Positions 1 to 8,610 of a stretch of 64,000 nucleotides of DNA are shown here, one piece after another. The DNA lies in the NCBI RefSeq assembly GCF_011299575.1, contig NZ_CP049863.1, forward strand, positions 3,224,001 through 3,288,000. Direction: 5' to 3'. The translations under genes and the position numbers were made by a program. Within the stretch, counting starts at the first letter, position 1; each line of letters opens with the position of its first letter. The notes under the pieces were generated by a model. That model worked only from the letters and a program-made list of their open reading frames with translations, was not told the origin of the DNA and did not search any database. This DNA comes from Leucobacter viscericola. GTDB lineage: Bacteria; Actinomycetota; Actinomycetes; Actinomycetales; Microbacteriaceae.

Positions 1-33
1 GGGTGTTTGACCGAGTGTTTGGTCTTCCCGCCT

Positions 34-69
34 CGGCAGCCTGATCGCGTATAAGCGACCAGGCTGCCG
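34..69 (-). terminator. Hairpin after the osmoprotectant operon
   Basis: A perfect 10-bp stem (34-43 with 60-69) continues, after one mismatch, with 45-48/55-58 around a 6-base loop. It lies 13 bases past the stop of the permease/binding-protein gene. There is no clear U run on the minus strand, so termination is inferred from shape and position only. Confidence 0.5.
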
Positions 70-82
70 AAAGCCAGCGAGG

Positions 83-1837
83 CTATGAGGTCAGCGAATC
101 CGCGTATTCCTTGTTGTCGGCAAGCCACGTTGTGATGATCTCGTCGTACTTCGCCGGATCGTCGTTCTCGTTCAGCAAGACATTTTCAAGCGAGTTCAGC
201 TTCTCTGAGTCCATCTTGAAGTTCTTCATCCAGCCCGCAACCTCAGGGAAGTCCTTCTCGAAGGTGCTGCTGCCGTAAGCGTTCAGCGTTTCCGCCTTGC
301 CCAAGGTGTTCTTAGGATCCTTGAGATCCTTCAGCGGGAACGCGTCGTACGCCCAGTGGGGCTGCCACAGGGTCACGACGATGTTCTCGTCTGCCTTCGT
401 GGCGGCCTTCAGCTCGGACAGCATCGCTGGGGTGGAGGAGGTGGTGTAATCCATCTTCTCCAGGCCGTAGCTCGGAATGACCTTTTCTGTGGTGACCTTT
501 GTGAGTCCCGCGCCCGGCTCAATGCCAATAATCTGGTTGTTGAACTTGTCCGCATTCTTCGCGAGCTCGTCGAGCGAGTCAATCGGGGCATTTTCATTTA
601 CCGCGATGGTGAGCTTTGCCTCATCGTTCCACTCGCCCAGTTTGACGATGTCGTCACCGTACTTCTTGAGGTATTCCGCGTGAGTGTTGGGCTGCCACAC
701 GTCGAGCACGAGATCAAAATCACCATCGGCCAGCCCAAGAAAGACTGCGCCAGGATCTGCCTCGGTGAGTTCTACGTTGTAGCCCTCCTCCTCGAGCACG
801 TGCTTCCAGAGGTGGCTCACCGCAATCGCTTCGTCCCAGTTGAACAGGCCGATCTTAATGGTGCCCTTTGACTCGGCCTGGCTATTGTTTGCCGCAAAGC
901 CAGAGAACGCGAGCAGTGCCACCGCGACGACGGCAGCCGTCGCGACAACGATCCTGCGCTTCTTGTTGCTTGCCGGGGTTTGGGGCGACTTCGCGCCCCG
1001 CGATCTGCGAGATTTCTGCGATCCGAATGCGCCCGTGACCCGATCAAGAATCATGGCGAGGATCACAACGGAAAGACCCGCCTCAACACCGAGCCCAACG
1101 TCGATGCTGTTCAGGCTCTTGACGACGTCGCCGCCGAGCCCGCCCGCACCGACCATGCCGGCGATGACCACCATCGAAAGTGAGAGCATAATGACCTGGT
1201 TGATGCCGGCCATGATCGAGGGCATCGCGAGGGGCAACTGAATCTGGCGCAGGATGCGACGAGGGGTCGCACCGAACGCGTAGCCCGCCTCGACGACCTC
1301 ACGGTCGACGCCGCGGATCCCGAGCTCGGTGAGCCGTACCCCGGGGGCGAGCGCAAACACCACGGTCGCGACGATGCCGGGAACCACACCGAGGCGGAAC
1401 AGCATCAGTGCGGGAATAAGGTACACGAACGCCGGCATCGTCTGCAGGAAGTCGAGGATCGGCCGGATGATCTTGGACGCGGTGTCATTGCGGGCCGCGA
1501 GGATTCCAATCGGGATCGCGATCAGCAGCGCAAAGATGGCGGCTAGAAGCACAAGCGCCAGGCTGTCCATCGCGTTGTCCCACTGATTCACCCCCACAAT
1601 GACGAGCAATCCGAGTGTGGATCCGAGCGCGAGTTTCCATCCCTTTGCGTACCAAGCGATGGCGGCGATCAAGATGATGATGATCCAGAAGGGTGGGGAG
1701 CTGAGCGCAAAATCGAGCGTCTCGTACATGGTGCGAATGATCGCTCGCAGCACATCGAAGAATCCGTTGAAGCTCGAGGTGAGCCAGTCAACAAAGACAT
1801 CTACCCATTTGCCCAGGGGAATACGAAAATCGTTCAT
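83..1837 (-). CDS. Glycine betaine/proline ABC transporter, fused permease and substrate-binding protein
   Basis: This 584-residue protein joins a ProW-type permease to a ProX/OpuAC-type binding domain. Residues about 1-275 are hydrophobic and contain the permease-ATPase contact region (EAGYAFGATPRRILRQIQLP, about 182-201). A basic patch and one hydrophobic segment (about 292-316) then act as a membrane anchor or internal signal. The rest is an extracytoplasmic domain with aromatic motifs (NWDEA, DVWQPNTH, LWQPHW) of the kind that cage quaternary amines. The start is ATG with an AGGAGG site inside the end of proV, two bases upstream, so the two genes are translationally coupled. The same permease-binding fusion is known in lactococcal OpuA/BusAB. 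Substrate is inferred from family; betaine is likelier than proline. Confidence 0.9.
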   Translation of the reverse strand: MNDFRIPLGKWVDVFVDWLTSSFNGFFDVLRAIIRTMYETLDFALSSPPFWIIIILIAAIAWYAKGWKLALGSTLGLLVIVGVNQWDNAMDSLALVLLAAIFALLIAIPIGILAARNDTASKIIRPILDFLQTMPAFVYLIPALMLFRLGVVPGIVATVVFALAPGVRLTELGIRGVDREVVEAGYAFGATPRRILRQIQLPLAMPSIMAGINQVIMLSLSMVVIAGMVGAGGLGGDVVKSLNSIDVGLGVEAGLSVVILAMILDRVTGAFGSQKSRRSRGAKSPQTPASNKKRRIVVATAAVVAVALLAFSGFAANNSQAESKGTIKIGLFNWDEAIAVSHLWKHVLEEEGYNVELTEADPGAVFLGLADGDFDLVLDVWQPNTHAEYLKKYGDDIVKLGEWNDEAKLTIAVNENAPIDSLDELAKNADKFNNQIIGIEPGAGLTKVTTEKVIPSYGLEKMDYTTSSTPAMLSELKAATKADENIVVTLWQPHWAYDAFPLKDLKDPKNTLGKAETLNAYGSSTFEKDFPEVAGWMKNFKMDSEKLNSLENVLLNENDDPAKYDEIITTWLADNKEYADSLTS

Positions 1838-1839
1838 GG

Positions 1840-3168
1840 TTATGCCTCCTGAGGTGTGGTGGACTCAGCGAGTGCAGCCGTGATGGATTCGCCGGAGACG
1901 GTCGGGGTCGGCTCGATAATCGGAATCTCAGTTGTCATGGTTGGTACGTTTGCGAGTGACGCGAGCAGCGTGACGCGAGGCACAACACCGATGAGGCGGT
2001 CCTTGTCGTCAACGACGGCAACGGGAAGAGAGCTCTCCGCAGAGAGCTCAAAGAGATCCGCAATGAGCTGATCCGGGGTGACGACCGAGGGGGTCGGGCG
2101 CAGCCGATCCTTAATTTCGGTTCCACCCTCGCGCACCTGGCGCAGCATGTCTTTGTCGCGCACCACGCCGAGCAGTTTTCGCCCGTTGGTCGTGACAAAA
2201 CACGCCGAGGTCTGCAGGTCGCGCATGGTGCGCAGCGCGGCACGCGGGCCCGCGGATGCGGGGATCACGGCACGCGGCGGTTCCATAACGTCGCCCGCGG
2301 TGAGTACGCGCGCGCGGTCAACATCTTGCACAAACTGCGCCACATAGTCGTTGGCTGGATCGGTCAGGATGTCGTTGGGGGTGCCCTGCTGCACGATGCG
2401 GCCGTCACGCATCACGGCGATCCGGTCGCCGAGAAACATGGCCTCGTTGAGGTCGTGCGTAATGAAGACAATGGTTTTGCCGAGCTCGCGCTGCAGCTCA
2501 ACCAGCTGCTCTTGCATTTCTCGGCGAATGAGGGGATCGAGTGCCGAGAAGGCCTCGTCCATGAGGAGAATGTCGGTTCCCGCCGCGAACGCGCGGGCAA
2601 GGCCAACACGCTGCTGCATGCCACCCGAGAGCTCTCCTGGCAGGCTGTCTTCCCAGCCCGCGAGGCCTACACGCTCGATCCAGTGGCGAGCCGTTTCTTG
2701 GCGCTCGCTGAGCCCGACTCCCTGAATTTCAAGGCCGTACGCGACATTGTCGATGACAGTGCGGTGGGGGAGCAGGGCGAAATGCTGAAACACCATCGAC
2801 ATGCGGTCGCGGCGCAGCTCGCGCAACTCGGGAATGGGAAGGCCCACAACCTCGGTGCCAAACACCTTCACCGACCCTTCGGTGGTGGGGTTCAGGCCGT
2901 TGAGCATGCGGATGAGTGTTGATTTACCTGAGCCGCTCAGGCCCATCACAACAAAAATCTCGCCTTTTTGAACCTCGAAGCTCGCGTCGATGACCGCGGC
3001 GGTGCCAAAAGCAGTGGTGAGATCTTCGCGCTTGGCGCCGTTGCGGAGACGCTTAACGGCCTCTTTTTGACGGCGGCCGAAAATCTTGAAAACGTTCGAA
3101 ACCGAGATAGCGGTCTCGGTGGCTGTGTCTTTGGGAACTGAACTGGTTGTGTCAATGGTACGGGTCAC
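1840..3168 (-). CDS. proV: Glycine betaine/proline ABC transporter ATP-binding protein with CBS domains
   Basis: The 442-residue ATPase energises osmoprotectant import. Walker A GLSGSGKST lies at 76-84, the LSGGMQQR signature starts at 180, and Walker B ILLMDE is at 200-205. Residues about 285-405 form a tandem CBS pair (it begins with GDVMEPPRAVIP and ends with LIGVVPRVTLLASL). In OpuA-type systems this pair senses ionic strength, which is established for the family and inferred here. The start is GTG at 3166-3168, preceded by an AGGAGG-type site in 3171-3180. It is the first gene of a two-gene operon; a palindromic operator candidate lies at 3363-3385. Confidence 0.93.
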   Translation of the reverse strand: MTRTIDTTSSVPKDTATETAISVSNVFKIFGRRQKEAVKRLRNGAKREDLTTAFGTAAVIDASFEVQKGEIFVVMGLSGSGKSTLIRMLNGLNPTTEGSVKVFGTEVVGLPIPELRELRRDRMSMVFQHFALLPHRTVIDNVAYGLEIQGVGLSERQETARHWIERVGLAGWEDSLPGELSGGMQQRVGLARAFAAGTDILLMDEAFSALDPLIRREMQEQLVELQRELGKTIVFITHDLNEAMFLGDRIAVMRDGRIVQQGTPNDILTDPANDYVAQFVQDVDRARVLTAGDVMEPPRAVIPASAGPRAALRTMRDLQTSACFVTTNGRKLLGVVRDKDMLRQVREGGTEIKDRLRPTPSVVTPDQLIADLFELSAESSLPVAVVDDKDRLIGVVPRVTLLASLANVPTMTTEIPIIEPTPTVSGESITAALAESTTPQEA

Positions 3169-3337
3169 TTAGGCCTCCTCAGGGGTGCGCCAGGTGCACG
3201 TGCTGTGCAGTTCTGGTTTCCACGTGTGGGATTGCCTCACGCCCGGAGAATCTCACTCGTACCGGGCGGGCCATCAATGCTTAGGGGCGATCATCGGGAC
3301 CACCCGTTACCACGTCGAACCAAACCACCGCTCCCTA

Positions 3338-3385
3338 AAACTAGGTTTTTGGCAGCGGCAGCGAACACGTGTTCAAATGTTGAAC
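3338..3385 (-). promoter_or_regulatory. Candidate promoter and operator of the osmoprotectant operon
   Basis: On the minus strand a TAGTTT hexamer (3343 to 3338) could be a -10. At the expected -35 distance sits the perfect 12-base palindrome GAACACGTGTTC (3363-3374). It shares its last four bases with a second palindrome, GTTCAA-ATG-TTGAAC (3371-3385). This arrangement suits a dimeric repressor that blocks RNA polymerase. The -35 itself is poor and the regulator is unknown. Confidence 0.45.
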
Positions 3386-3571
3386 AACAGCAACGACGCT
3401 AACAAGGTCTGCGGTGGCCTGCAAGGTGAAAACGGGCAAATGGCGCGCTTATGCGTAAAAATAATGCCTCTGATCAGTGATTCTGAATGAGACCTCATCG
3501 TTATGTGGGGTAGTCGACAAGTGTCGCTGCTGGGCGGTCTCGCGGCCGGTGGTTTTGTCAGAGGTAGTCGT

Positions 3572-3577
3572 TACAGT
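3572..3577 (+). promoter_or_regulatory. -10 element of a probable leaderless promoter
   Basis: TACAGT ends 6 bases before the ATG at 3584, so transcription would begin at or next to the start codon. No ribosome-binding site precedes this ATG. Confidence 0.55.
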
Positions 3578-3583
3578 CGAGAC

Positions 3584-4153
3584 ATGGGAAACATCATCTT
3601 TGACTCCGCTGCCACGCTCAACGGTTGGATTGCAGACGAACATAACTCACTCGACTGGCTGTTCGCGGTTGACGGCGGCGACACCCCCGAAGACGGGCTC
3701 TACCCCGCTGACGCACGTGTGCTGGTAGAGGGGTCCACCACCTACGAGTGGGTGCTTCAGCACGAAGACCTGCTCGCGCACCCCGAAAAATGGCAGCAGT
3801 TTTACGGCAGCAAACCGACGTACGTGTTCACAACACGAACGCTGCCTGTTCCAGACGGGGCAGATGTGCGCTTCGTTTCGGGTGATATCTCTGTGGTGCT
3901 GCCCGAGATTCGTGCAGCGGCCGACGGCGGCGACATCTGGGTTGTTGGGGGTGGTGAACTGGCGGCAAAGTTCTTCGACGCGGGGGCACTCGACCGCATT
4001 GCGGTGTCCATTGCTCCGGCGGCGCTCACCGGCGGGGCGCCGCTGTTGCCGCGCCGTATTGGCCCCGACCGGCTCCGGCTGGTCTCGGCCGGAGCCGTGG
4101 GGCAGTTCGCGAGGCTCGTCTACGACGTGGTTCCGGCAAAGCCTGTCGGCTAG
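3584..4153 (+). CDS. Dihydrofolate reductase / RibD C-terminal family protein
   Basis: A 189-residue member of the DHFR/RibD-C fold. The N-terminus MGNIIFDSAATLNGWIAD resembles the opening beta strand of the family, and the WVVGGGELAAKF motif (about 132-143) is the usual nucleotide-binding loop. Most relatives are NADPH-dependent reductases of unknown substrate, so this need not be the folate enzyme. An upstream in-frame ATG at 3503 would add 27 residues unlike the family. I prefer 3584 because it starts the conserved region and has a -10 six bases upstream. Its stop overlaps the stop of the convergent flavoprotein gene by 4 bases. Confidence 0.85.
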   Translation: MGNIIFDSAATLNGWIADEHNSLDWLFAVDGGDTPEDGLYPADARVLVEGSTTYEWVLQHEDLLAHPEKWQQFYGSKPTYVFTTRTLPVPDGADVRFVSGDISVVLPEIRAAADGGDIWVVGGGELAAKFFDAGALDRIAVSIAPAALTGGAPLLPRRIGPDRLRLVSAGAVGQFARLVYDVVPAKPVG

Positions 4154-5826
4154 CGGGCCGCCGCAACCGCGCGGCCGGCAGCCCTCCCTGAGAACAGGCA
4201 CCCGCCAAGAAACGTGCCTTCTAGCGCGTTGTAACCGTGCACACCACCGCCACCGAATCCAGCCGCCTCTCCCGCCGCGTACAGGCCGGGCACGGGGGAG
4301 CCGTCGGCGCCGAGTGCTCGCGACGACAGATCAGTTTGGATCCCGCCCAGCGACTTGCGGGTCAGCGTGTGCAGTTGAACGCCGACCAACGGGCCTGCCG
4401 CGGGGTCGAGTAGGCGGTGCGGTGCGGTTGTGCGGGTGAGTCGATCGCCGAGGTAGCTGCGGGAATTGCGGATGCTCATCATCTGCGCGTCTTTCGAGAA
4501 CCGGTTGCCCACCTCAGCATCGCGCTCTGCGATGACCCGCGCAACGGAGGAGGCATCGAGCAGCGGCTCAGTGGTCAGCGCATTCATCTTCGAGACCAGC
4601 TCGGGCACCGAATTTGCAACCACAAAATCGGCCCCGCGATCCACAAAGGCCTGCACTGGCCCGGGAGCCCCCTTGCCGAGCCGCGTCTTGAGAAGCAGCT
4701 TTCGGTCGCGGTTGGTGATGTCAGGATTCTGCTCGGATCCAGAGAGCGCGAACTCCTTTGCCGCGATGCGGCTAGTGACGACGAACCACGAGTGATCGAA
4801 GGGCGCGATTTCGGGATCCGTGCGCAGCATCCGCAGGGTCGCCAGGGTGTCGTGTCCGGGCAAACCGGGGGGAGCCAGCCGCCGCCCACGCGCGTCAAGC
4901 CACAGCGGAGAGGGCCCCGGCAATATGCGGATCGCGTGTCCCGGCCACACCGGATTCCAGTTGCGAATCCCTTCTGTGTAGTGCCACATGCGGTCCTGGT
5001 TCACGAGTCGGGCCCCCGCATCGCCGGCGATCCCGATCATGCGGCCGTCGACGTACGCTGGCACGCCCGTCACCATGTGCTGAGGGGGAGTGCCGAGTCG
5101 CTCCGGCCAGTAATGACGCACTAGGTCATGGTTGCCGCCGATCCCGCCGCTGGCGACAATAACCGCGGGAGCGCGCAACTCAAAATCTCCGATCACTGTG
5201 CGAGATGAGGCGGCTCCTCGGGCGGCGTTATCCGACTCGAGTAGTGAGCCGCGCACACCAACAACCGCTCCACCTTCGACAATGAGGTCGTCGCAGCGGT
5301 GTCGATGCAAGATGCTCAGTCGTCCTGAGGCGGTGGCCTCTAGCGCGGCGTGCACGAAGGGATCAACCACTCCCGTTCCGGTTCCCCACGGCACGTGGAA
5401 GCGCGGCACGGAGTTGCCGTGCCCGCTCGCCGTCAGGTCTCCGCGCTCTGCCCAGCCAACAACGGGAGTGAGTTCGATGCCCGCCTCGCGTATCCAAGAT
5501 CGTTTTTCACCCGCCGCAAACTCAACGTAGGCGCGACCCCAGCGTGCCGCCCAGCCGTCCTCCGGGTGTTCGCCGCTGAGGCGATCCCACTGTGCGCTTC
5601 CCTGCCAGTCCTGCCACGCAAGCTCAAAACTGTCTCGCACTCCAAACCGTTTTTGCTCCGGCGAATCGACCAAAAAGAGCCCGCCAAACGACCACCAGGC
5701 CTGACCGCCGAGGTTCTGCGGTCCCTCTTGGTCAATAACGATCGTGCGCAGTCCCGCGCGGTGAGTCTCTCGGGCAGCAACGAGTCCGGCGAGCCCGGCC
5801 CCAACAATAATGACATCAGCGTCCAT
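4150..5826 (-). CDS. FAD-binding dehydrogenase (fumarate reductase flavoprotein-like)
   Basis: The 558-residue protein begins with the dinucleotide-binding motif VGAGLAG (G9, G11, G14). It ends with the second FAD-contacting segment common to this class (GLYAAGEAAGFGGGGVHGYN, then LEGTFLGGCLFSGRAAG). This is the architecture of KstD/fumarate-reductase-like flavoproteins, and actinobacteria carry a well-known group annotated only as FAD-binding dehydrogenase. The substrate cannot be read from sequence. It is monocistronic and convergent with the DHFR-like gene (4-base overlap). CACAAT at 5833-5838 lies six bases upstream of the ATG, without a ribosome-binding site, so the mRNA may be leaderless. 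Confidence 0.88.
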   Translation of the reverse strand: MDADVIIVGAGLAGLVAARETHRAGLRTIVIDQEGPQNLGGQAWWSFGGLFLVDSPEQKRFGVRDSFELAWQDWQGSAQWDRLSGEHPEDGWAARWGRAYVEFAAGEKRSWIREAGIELTPVVGWAERGDLTASGHGNSVPRFHVPWGTGTGVVDPFVHAALEATASGRLSILHRHRCDDLIVEGGAVVGVRGSLLESDNAARGAASSRTVIGDFELRAPAVIVASGGIGGNHDLVRHYWPERLGTPPQHMVTGVPAYVDGRMIGIAGDAGARLVNQDRMWHYTEGIRNWNPVWPGHAIRILPGPSPLWLDARGRRLAPPGLPGHDTLATLRMLRTDPEIAPFDHSWFVVTSRIAAKEFALSGSEQNPDITNRDRKLLLKTRLGKGAPGPVQAFVDRGADFVVANSVPELVSKMNALTTEPLLDASSVARVIAERDAEVGNRFSKDAQMMSIRNSRSYLGDRLTRTTAPHRLLDPAAGPLVGVQLHTLTRKSLGGIQTDLSSRALGADGSPVPGLYAAGEAAGFGGGGVHGYNALEGTFLGGCLFSGRAAGRAVAAAR

Positions 5827-5832
5827 GCCCCC

Positions 5833-5838
5833 ATTGTG
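5833..5838 (-). promoter_or_regulatory. -10 element of a probable leaderless promoter
   Basis: CACAAT on the minus strand lies six bases before the ATG of the flavoprotein gene (5826). The match to TAnnnT is partial. Confidence 0.4.
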
Positions 5839-6000
5839 CCCGGTGCGGGCGGATCGCGGTACTCCCTCGGGTCGCCAACTTTGAAAGTCGCCTCACGAAC
5901 GGGCTCAGCTAACTTTCAGGTTCCCGATCAGGCTCCCATAGCGCGCATCTTTACCTTTCAAGTGGAGGCGCAGTGGGCGCCCGTGAAACTGAGGATGCAC

Positions 6001-7491
6001 ATGTATGGAACATATTTGCGGCGCGAGCTGATCGGCCGCAGGAAGCAAACAATCATCGTTGCGATCGGACTCGCCATTGCGGTGGCGCTCGTGATCGTTG
6101 TCAATGCGCTCTCGGCGGGCGTGAGGGCAGCTCAAGAGGAATCACTGCAGTCGGTGTACGGGGTCGGCACAGACCTCACCGTCACCGGAGCAGCTGCCGA
6201 ACCCGGCCAGGGAGGCGGCCCACGCTTTCAGTTTGGCAGCGGAGACGGGCAAACGAGTGACGGCACCACCACGCTGAGCCAGTCTCGTCTCATGGCAGAC
6301 CCGCGGCGCGGCACCCTTGAGAGCTCCACGCTCAAGACCGTCTCCGGTATCGAGGGTGTGTCTGACGCGGCGGGCGCGCTGAGCCTTACCAATTCCACAT
6401 TCTCCGGGCAGATCCCGGACCAATCAGCGACTACCGACCAGGGCGGCAGCGCGGCGCAGGGTGGTGACGGTCAATCGGGCGGCGCCCCTCCCCAGGGTGG
6501 CCCGGGCGGTGGTGACTTCGGCATCGACTCAATGACCGTCATGGGTGTTGGGCTCGACAACGCAGAGGTTGGTCCGCTCTCAGCGGTAACGGTCGACGAT
6601 GGGCGTGCGCTCAAAGCGAGTGACGCCGGCGAAAAGGTCGCCCTGCTCGACAGTACATACGCAAAGAATGAAGACATCGCGGTCGGCGGCACTGTCGATA
6701 TCGGTGGCGCGTCGTTCAAGGTGGTTGGCCTCGTATCGAGCAGCACGAGTTCGGCAGATACGGCCTCTGACACCTATATTCCGCTTGATGTGGCGCAGGA
6801 TCTTTCGGGGGTAGGCGATGTCGTCTCGACGGTCTACGTGCAGGCTGGCTCTGCCGACGACATCTCCGCGGTTCAGGCGAGCATCGAAAAGGCGCTGCCA
6901 GACGCGACGGTGAGCTCGCAGGCAGAACTCGCGGCGCAGGTATCGGGATCGGTGAGCAGCACGGTTGGGCTCATCACGAGTCTGGGCACGTGGCTCTCTG
7001 TGATCGCGCTTGCCGTGGCGGTTCTCCTTGCAGCGCTGTTTACCCTGTCAGGCGTATCCCGGCGCACCCGAGAGTTTGGCACGCTGAAGGCCATCGGCTG
7101 GTCGAACCGGCGCATCGTTGGACAGGTCGCGGGTGAATCCATGGTGCAGGCGGCCCTGGGCGGCATCTTCGGGATTGCGCTTGGCGGTCTCGCGGTGTGG
7201 ATCCTCAACCTCGTCTCACCCACGATCTCGTCCGCGGCGGGCAGCGCGGCAACGGGAGCTGCAGCAGCCGGTGGCCCAGGCGGTGCGGGCGGCGGCATGG
7301 GGCCGGGCTCGGGCGGGCCCGGTGGTGCGGCGCAGGCAGCAGCAGACATCGTGCTGAACGCGCCCCTCACCCCGTGGATTCTGCTGGCTGCTCTCGGCTT
7401 GGCCATCGCAGGCGGTCTGGTCGCGGGTGCTCTCGGTGGGGTGCGCGCGTCTCGCCTCAGCCCTGCTGAAGCCCTCCGTTCGGTCAACTAA
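6001..7491 (+). CDS. ABC transporter permease, MacB/FtsX family
   Basis: A 496-residue permease with the FtsX/MacB plan: one N-terminal membrane segment (IIVAIGLAIAVALVIVVNAL), a large extracytoplasmic region, and three C-terminal segments with the FtsX motif around SGVSRRTREFGTLKAIGWS. The start at 6001 has GAGG six bases upstream; ATG 5995 is possible but sits directly on that site. The open frame runs back to 5350, but that part lies over the antisense flavoprotein gene. Unusual are three Gly/Ala/Gln-rich low-complexity stretches, two in the periplasmic-type domain and one between the last membrane segments (AAGGPGGAGGGMGPGSG). It pairs with the ATPase 21 bases downstream. Cargo is unknown; exporter or envelope function is inferred. 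Confidence 0.87.
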   Translation: MYGTYLRRELIGRRKQTIIVAIGLAIAVALVIVVNALSAGVRAAQEESLQSVYGVGTDLTVTGAAAEPGQGGGPRFQFGSGDGQTSDGTTTLSQSRLMADPRRGTLESSTLKTVSGIEGVSDAAGALSLTNSTFSGQIPDQSATTDQGGSAAQGGDGQSGGAPPQGGPGGGDFGIDSMTVMGVGLDNAEVGPLSAVTVDDGRALKASDAGEKVALLDSTYAKNEDIAVGGTVDIGGASFKVVGLVSSSTSSADTASDTYIPLDVAQDLSGVGDVVSTVYVQAGSADDISAVQASIEKALPDATVSSQAELAAQVSGSVSSTVGLITSLGTWLSVIALAVAVLLAALFTLSGVSRRTREFGTLKAIGWSNRRIVGQVAGESMVQAALGGIFGIALGGLAVWILNLVSPTISSAAGSAATGAAAAGGPGGAGGGMGPGSGGPGGAAQAAADIVLNAPLTPWILLAALGLAIAGGLVAGALGGVRASRLSPAEALRSVN

Positions 7492-7512
7492 CTCGAAAGC
7501 GAAGGAACGATC

Positions 7513-8238
7513 ATGATTACTAAAACGACGACCACCGCGACAGATCCAGAGATTGCAGGCGAGGCACCCGTGCTCCTCTCGCTGCGCGACGTGACGAAGA
7601 CCTATCAGGCCAGAGGGCGTGACGTGCAGGCGCTCAAAGGCATCGACCTCAACATAAGCGCCGGTGATTTCATCACAATTCAGGGCCCAACTGGCGGTGG
7701 CAAATCAACATTGCTGCAACTGCTGGGGGCGCTCGATTCGCCGAGCTCAGGGTCACTCTGGGTCGGGCAGACCGACCTCGCCAAGGCCGGGGTCAAGGAA
7801 GCGACAAGGATCCGGGCTGAAGAGATCGGTTTTGTCTTTCAGTCCTTCAACCTGATCCCCACGTTGACTGCCCTTGAGAACGTCGAGATGGGCCTCGTGC
7901 CCATCGGCGTTCCAGCGGCCGAACGCCGCAGCCGAGCCGAGGAAGCCCTGCGCGGGGTCGGGCTTGGGGATCGCGGTGACCACCGACCGGGAGAGCTCTC
8001 GGGCGGACAACAGCAGAGGGTCGCAATCGCACGAGCGATTGTGAAGGGGCCGCGGATCCTGCTCGCCGATGAACCAACGGGCAACCTCGACGAGCGCATG
8101 CGCGACGAGATCTTGGAGGTGCTCACGGGCCTGAACAGAGACGGCCTCACGATGGTGCTGGTGACGCACGATTCGGCTGTGGCCAAGCGAGCCTCACGCA
8201 GACTGCGACTCGAAGCAGGCAAAATCACCGAGCTGTAA
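7513..8238 (+). CDS. ABC transporter ATP-binding protein, MacB/LolD type
   Basis: The 241-residue ATPase carries Walker A GPTGGGKST (58-66), signature LSGGQQQRVAIARA, and Walker B ILLADEPTGNLD, the last typical of the MacB/LolD/FtsE subfamily. GAAGGA seven bases upstream is a good ribosome-binding site. It forms an operon with the FtsX-type permease and should supply the mechanical force for it. No membrane-fusion or outer partner is encoded nearby, as expected in a monoderm. Confidence 0.92.
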   Translation: MITKTTTTATDPEIAGEAPVLLSLRDVTKTYQARGRDVQALKGIDLNISAGDFITIQGPTGGGKSTLLQLLGALDSPSSGSLWVGQTDLAKAGVKEATRIRAEEIGFVFQSFNLIPTLTALENVEMGLVPIGVPAAERRSRAEEALRGVGLGDRGDHRPGELSGGQQQRVAIARAIVKGPRILLADEPTGNLDERMRDEILEVLTGLNRDGLTMVLVTHDSAVAKRASRRLRLEAGKITEL

Positions 8239-8253
8239 GCGGTCACTGCGCGG

Positions 8254-8259
8254 TAACCT
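8254..8259 (+). promoter_or_regulatory. -10 element of a probable leaderless promoter
   Basis: TAACCT ends six bases before the ATG at 8266; no ribosome-binding site is at normal distance. Confidence 0.5.
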
Positions 8260-8265
8260 GGAGCC

Positions 8266-8610
8266 ATGGGCACCAGAGCTGAAACCATGGAATTTCTCGT
8301 TGACCAGTTGAGCGGCTTGCCAAACATTCGCAGCAAAAAGATGTTTGGCGAGTACGCCCTCTACTGCGATGAGAAAGTTGTCGCGTTTGTCTGCGACGAC
8401 GAGCTATTCATCAAGCCCACGGACGCCGGACGAGAGTACATTGGAGAACCGGAGGAGGCCCCGGCCTACCCCGGTTCGAAGATGTACTTTCGTGTGAGCG
8501 GAGATCGCTGGGAGGATCGCGAGTGGCTAACGGGCCTCATCGACACGACCGCCGCGGTGCTCCCCGTGCCAAAACCCAAAAAACCGAAGGCCGCAAAGCC
8601 TCAGAAGTAG
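8266..8610 (+). CDS. TfoX/Sxy N-terminal domain protein
   Basis: A 114-residue protein whose first 95 residues match the TfoX-N domain, with the family core KKMFGEYALYCDEKVVAFVCDDELFIKP. In gamma-proteobacteria the domain belongs to competence regulators. Stand-alone actinobacterial versions have no assigned role, so none is claimed. The C-terminus is a Lys/Pro/Ala tail of about 18 residues. Its TAG stop directly abuts the CTA stop of the convergent Nudix gene. Confidence 0.85.
   Translation: MGTRAETMEFLVDQLSGLPNIRSKKMFGEYALYCDEKVVAFVCDDELFIKPTDAGREYIGEPEEAPAYPGSKMYFRVSGDRWEDREWLTGLIDTTAAVLPVPKPKKPKAAKPQK

Larger units (their letters stand above)
3169..3583. other. Intergenic region between proV and the DHFR-like gene
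   Basis: These 415 bases separate divergently read genes. Apart from the operator candidate at 3338-3385 and the -10 of the DHFR-like gene at 3572-3577, I see no convincing gene. Open frames here have no ribosome-binding site or recognisable sequence. Confidence 0.6.

Noticed and set aside
3185..3490. A 101-codon frame in the gap upstream of proV
   Set aside because: No ribosome-binding site, odd composition, and it covers the operator-promoter candidate.
5350..6000. A 215-codon upstream extension of the FtsX-type permease
   Set aside because: It lies over the antisense flavoprotein gene, has no family match, and a good ribosome-binding site exists before ATG 6001.
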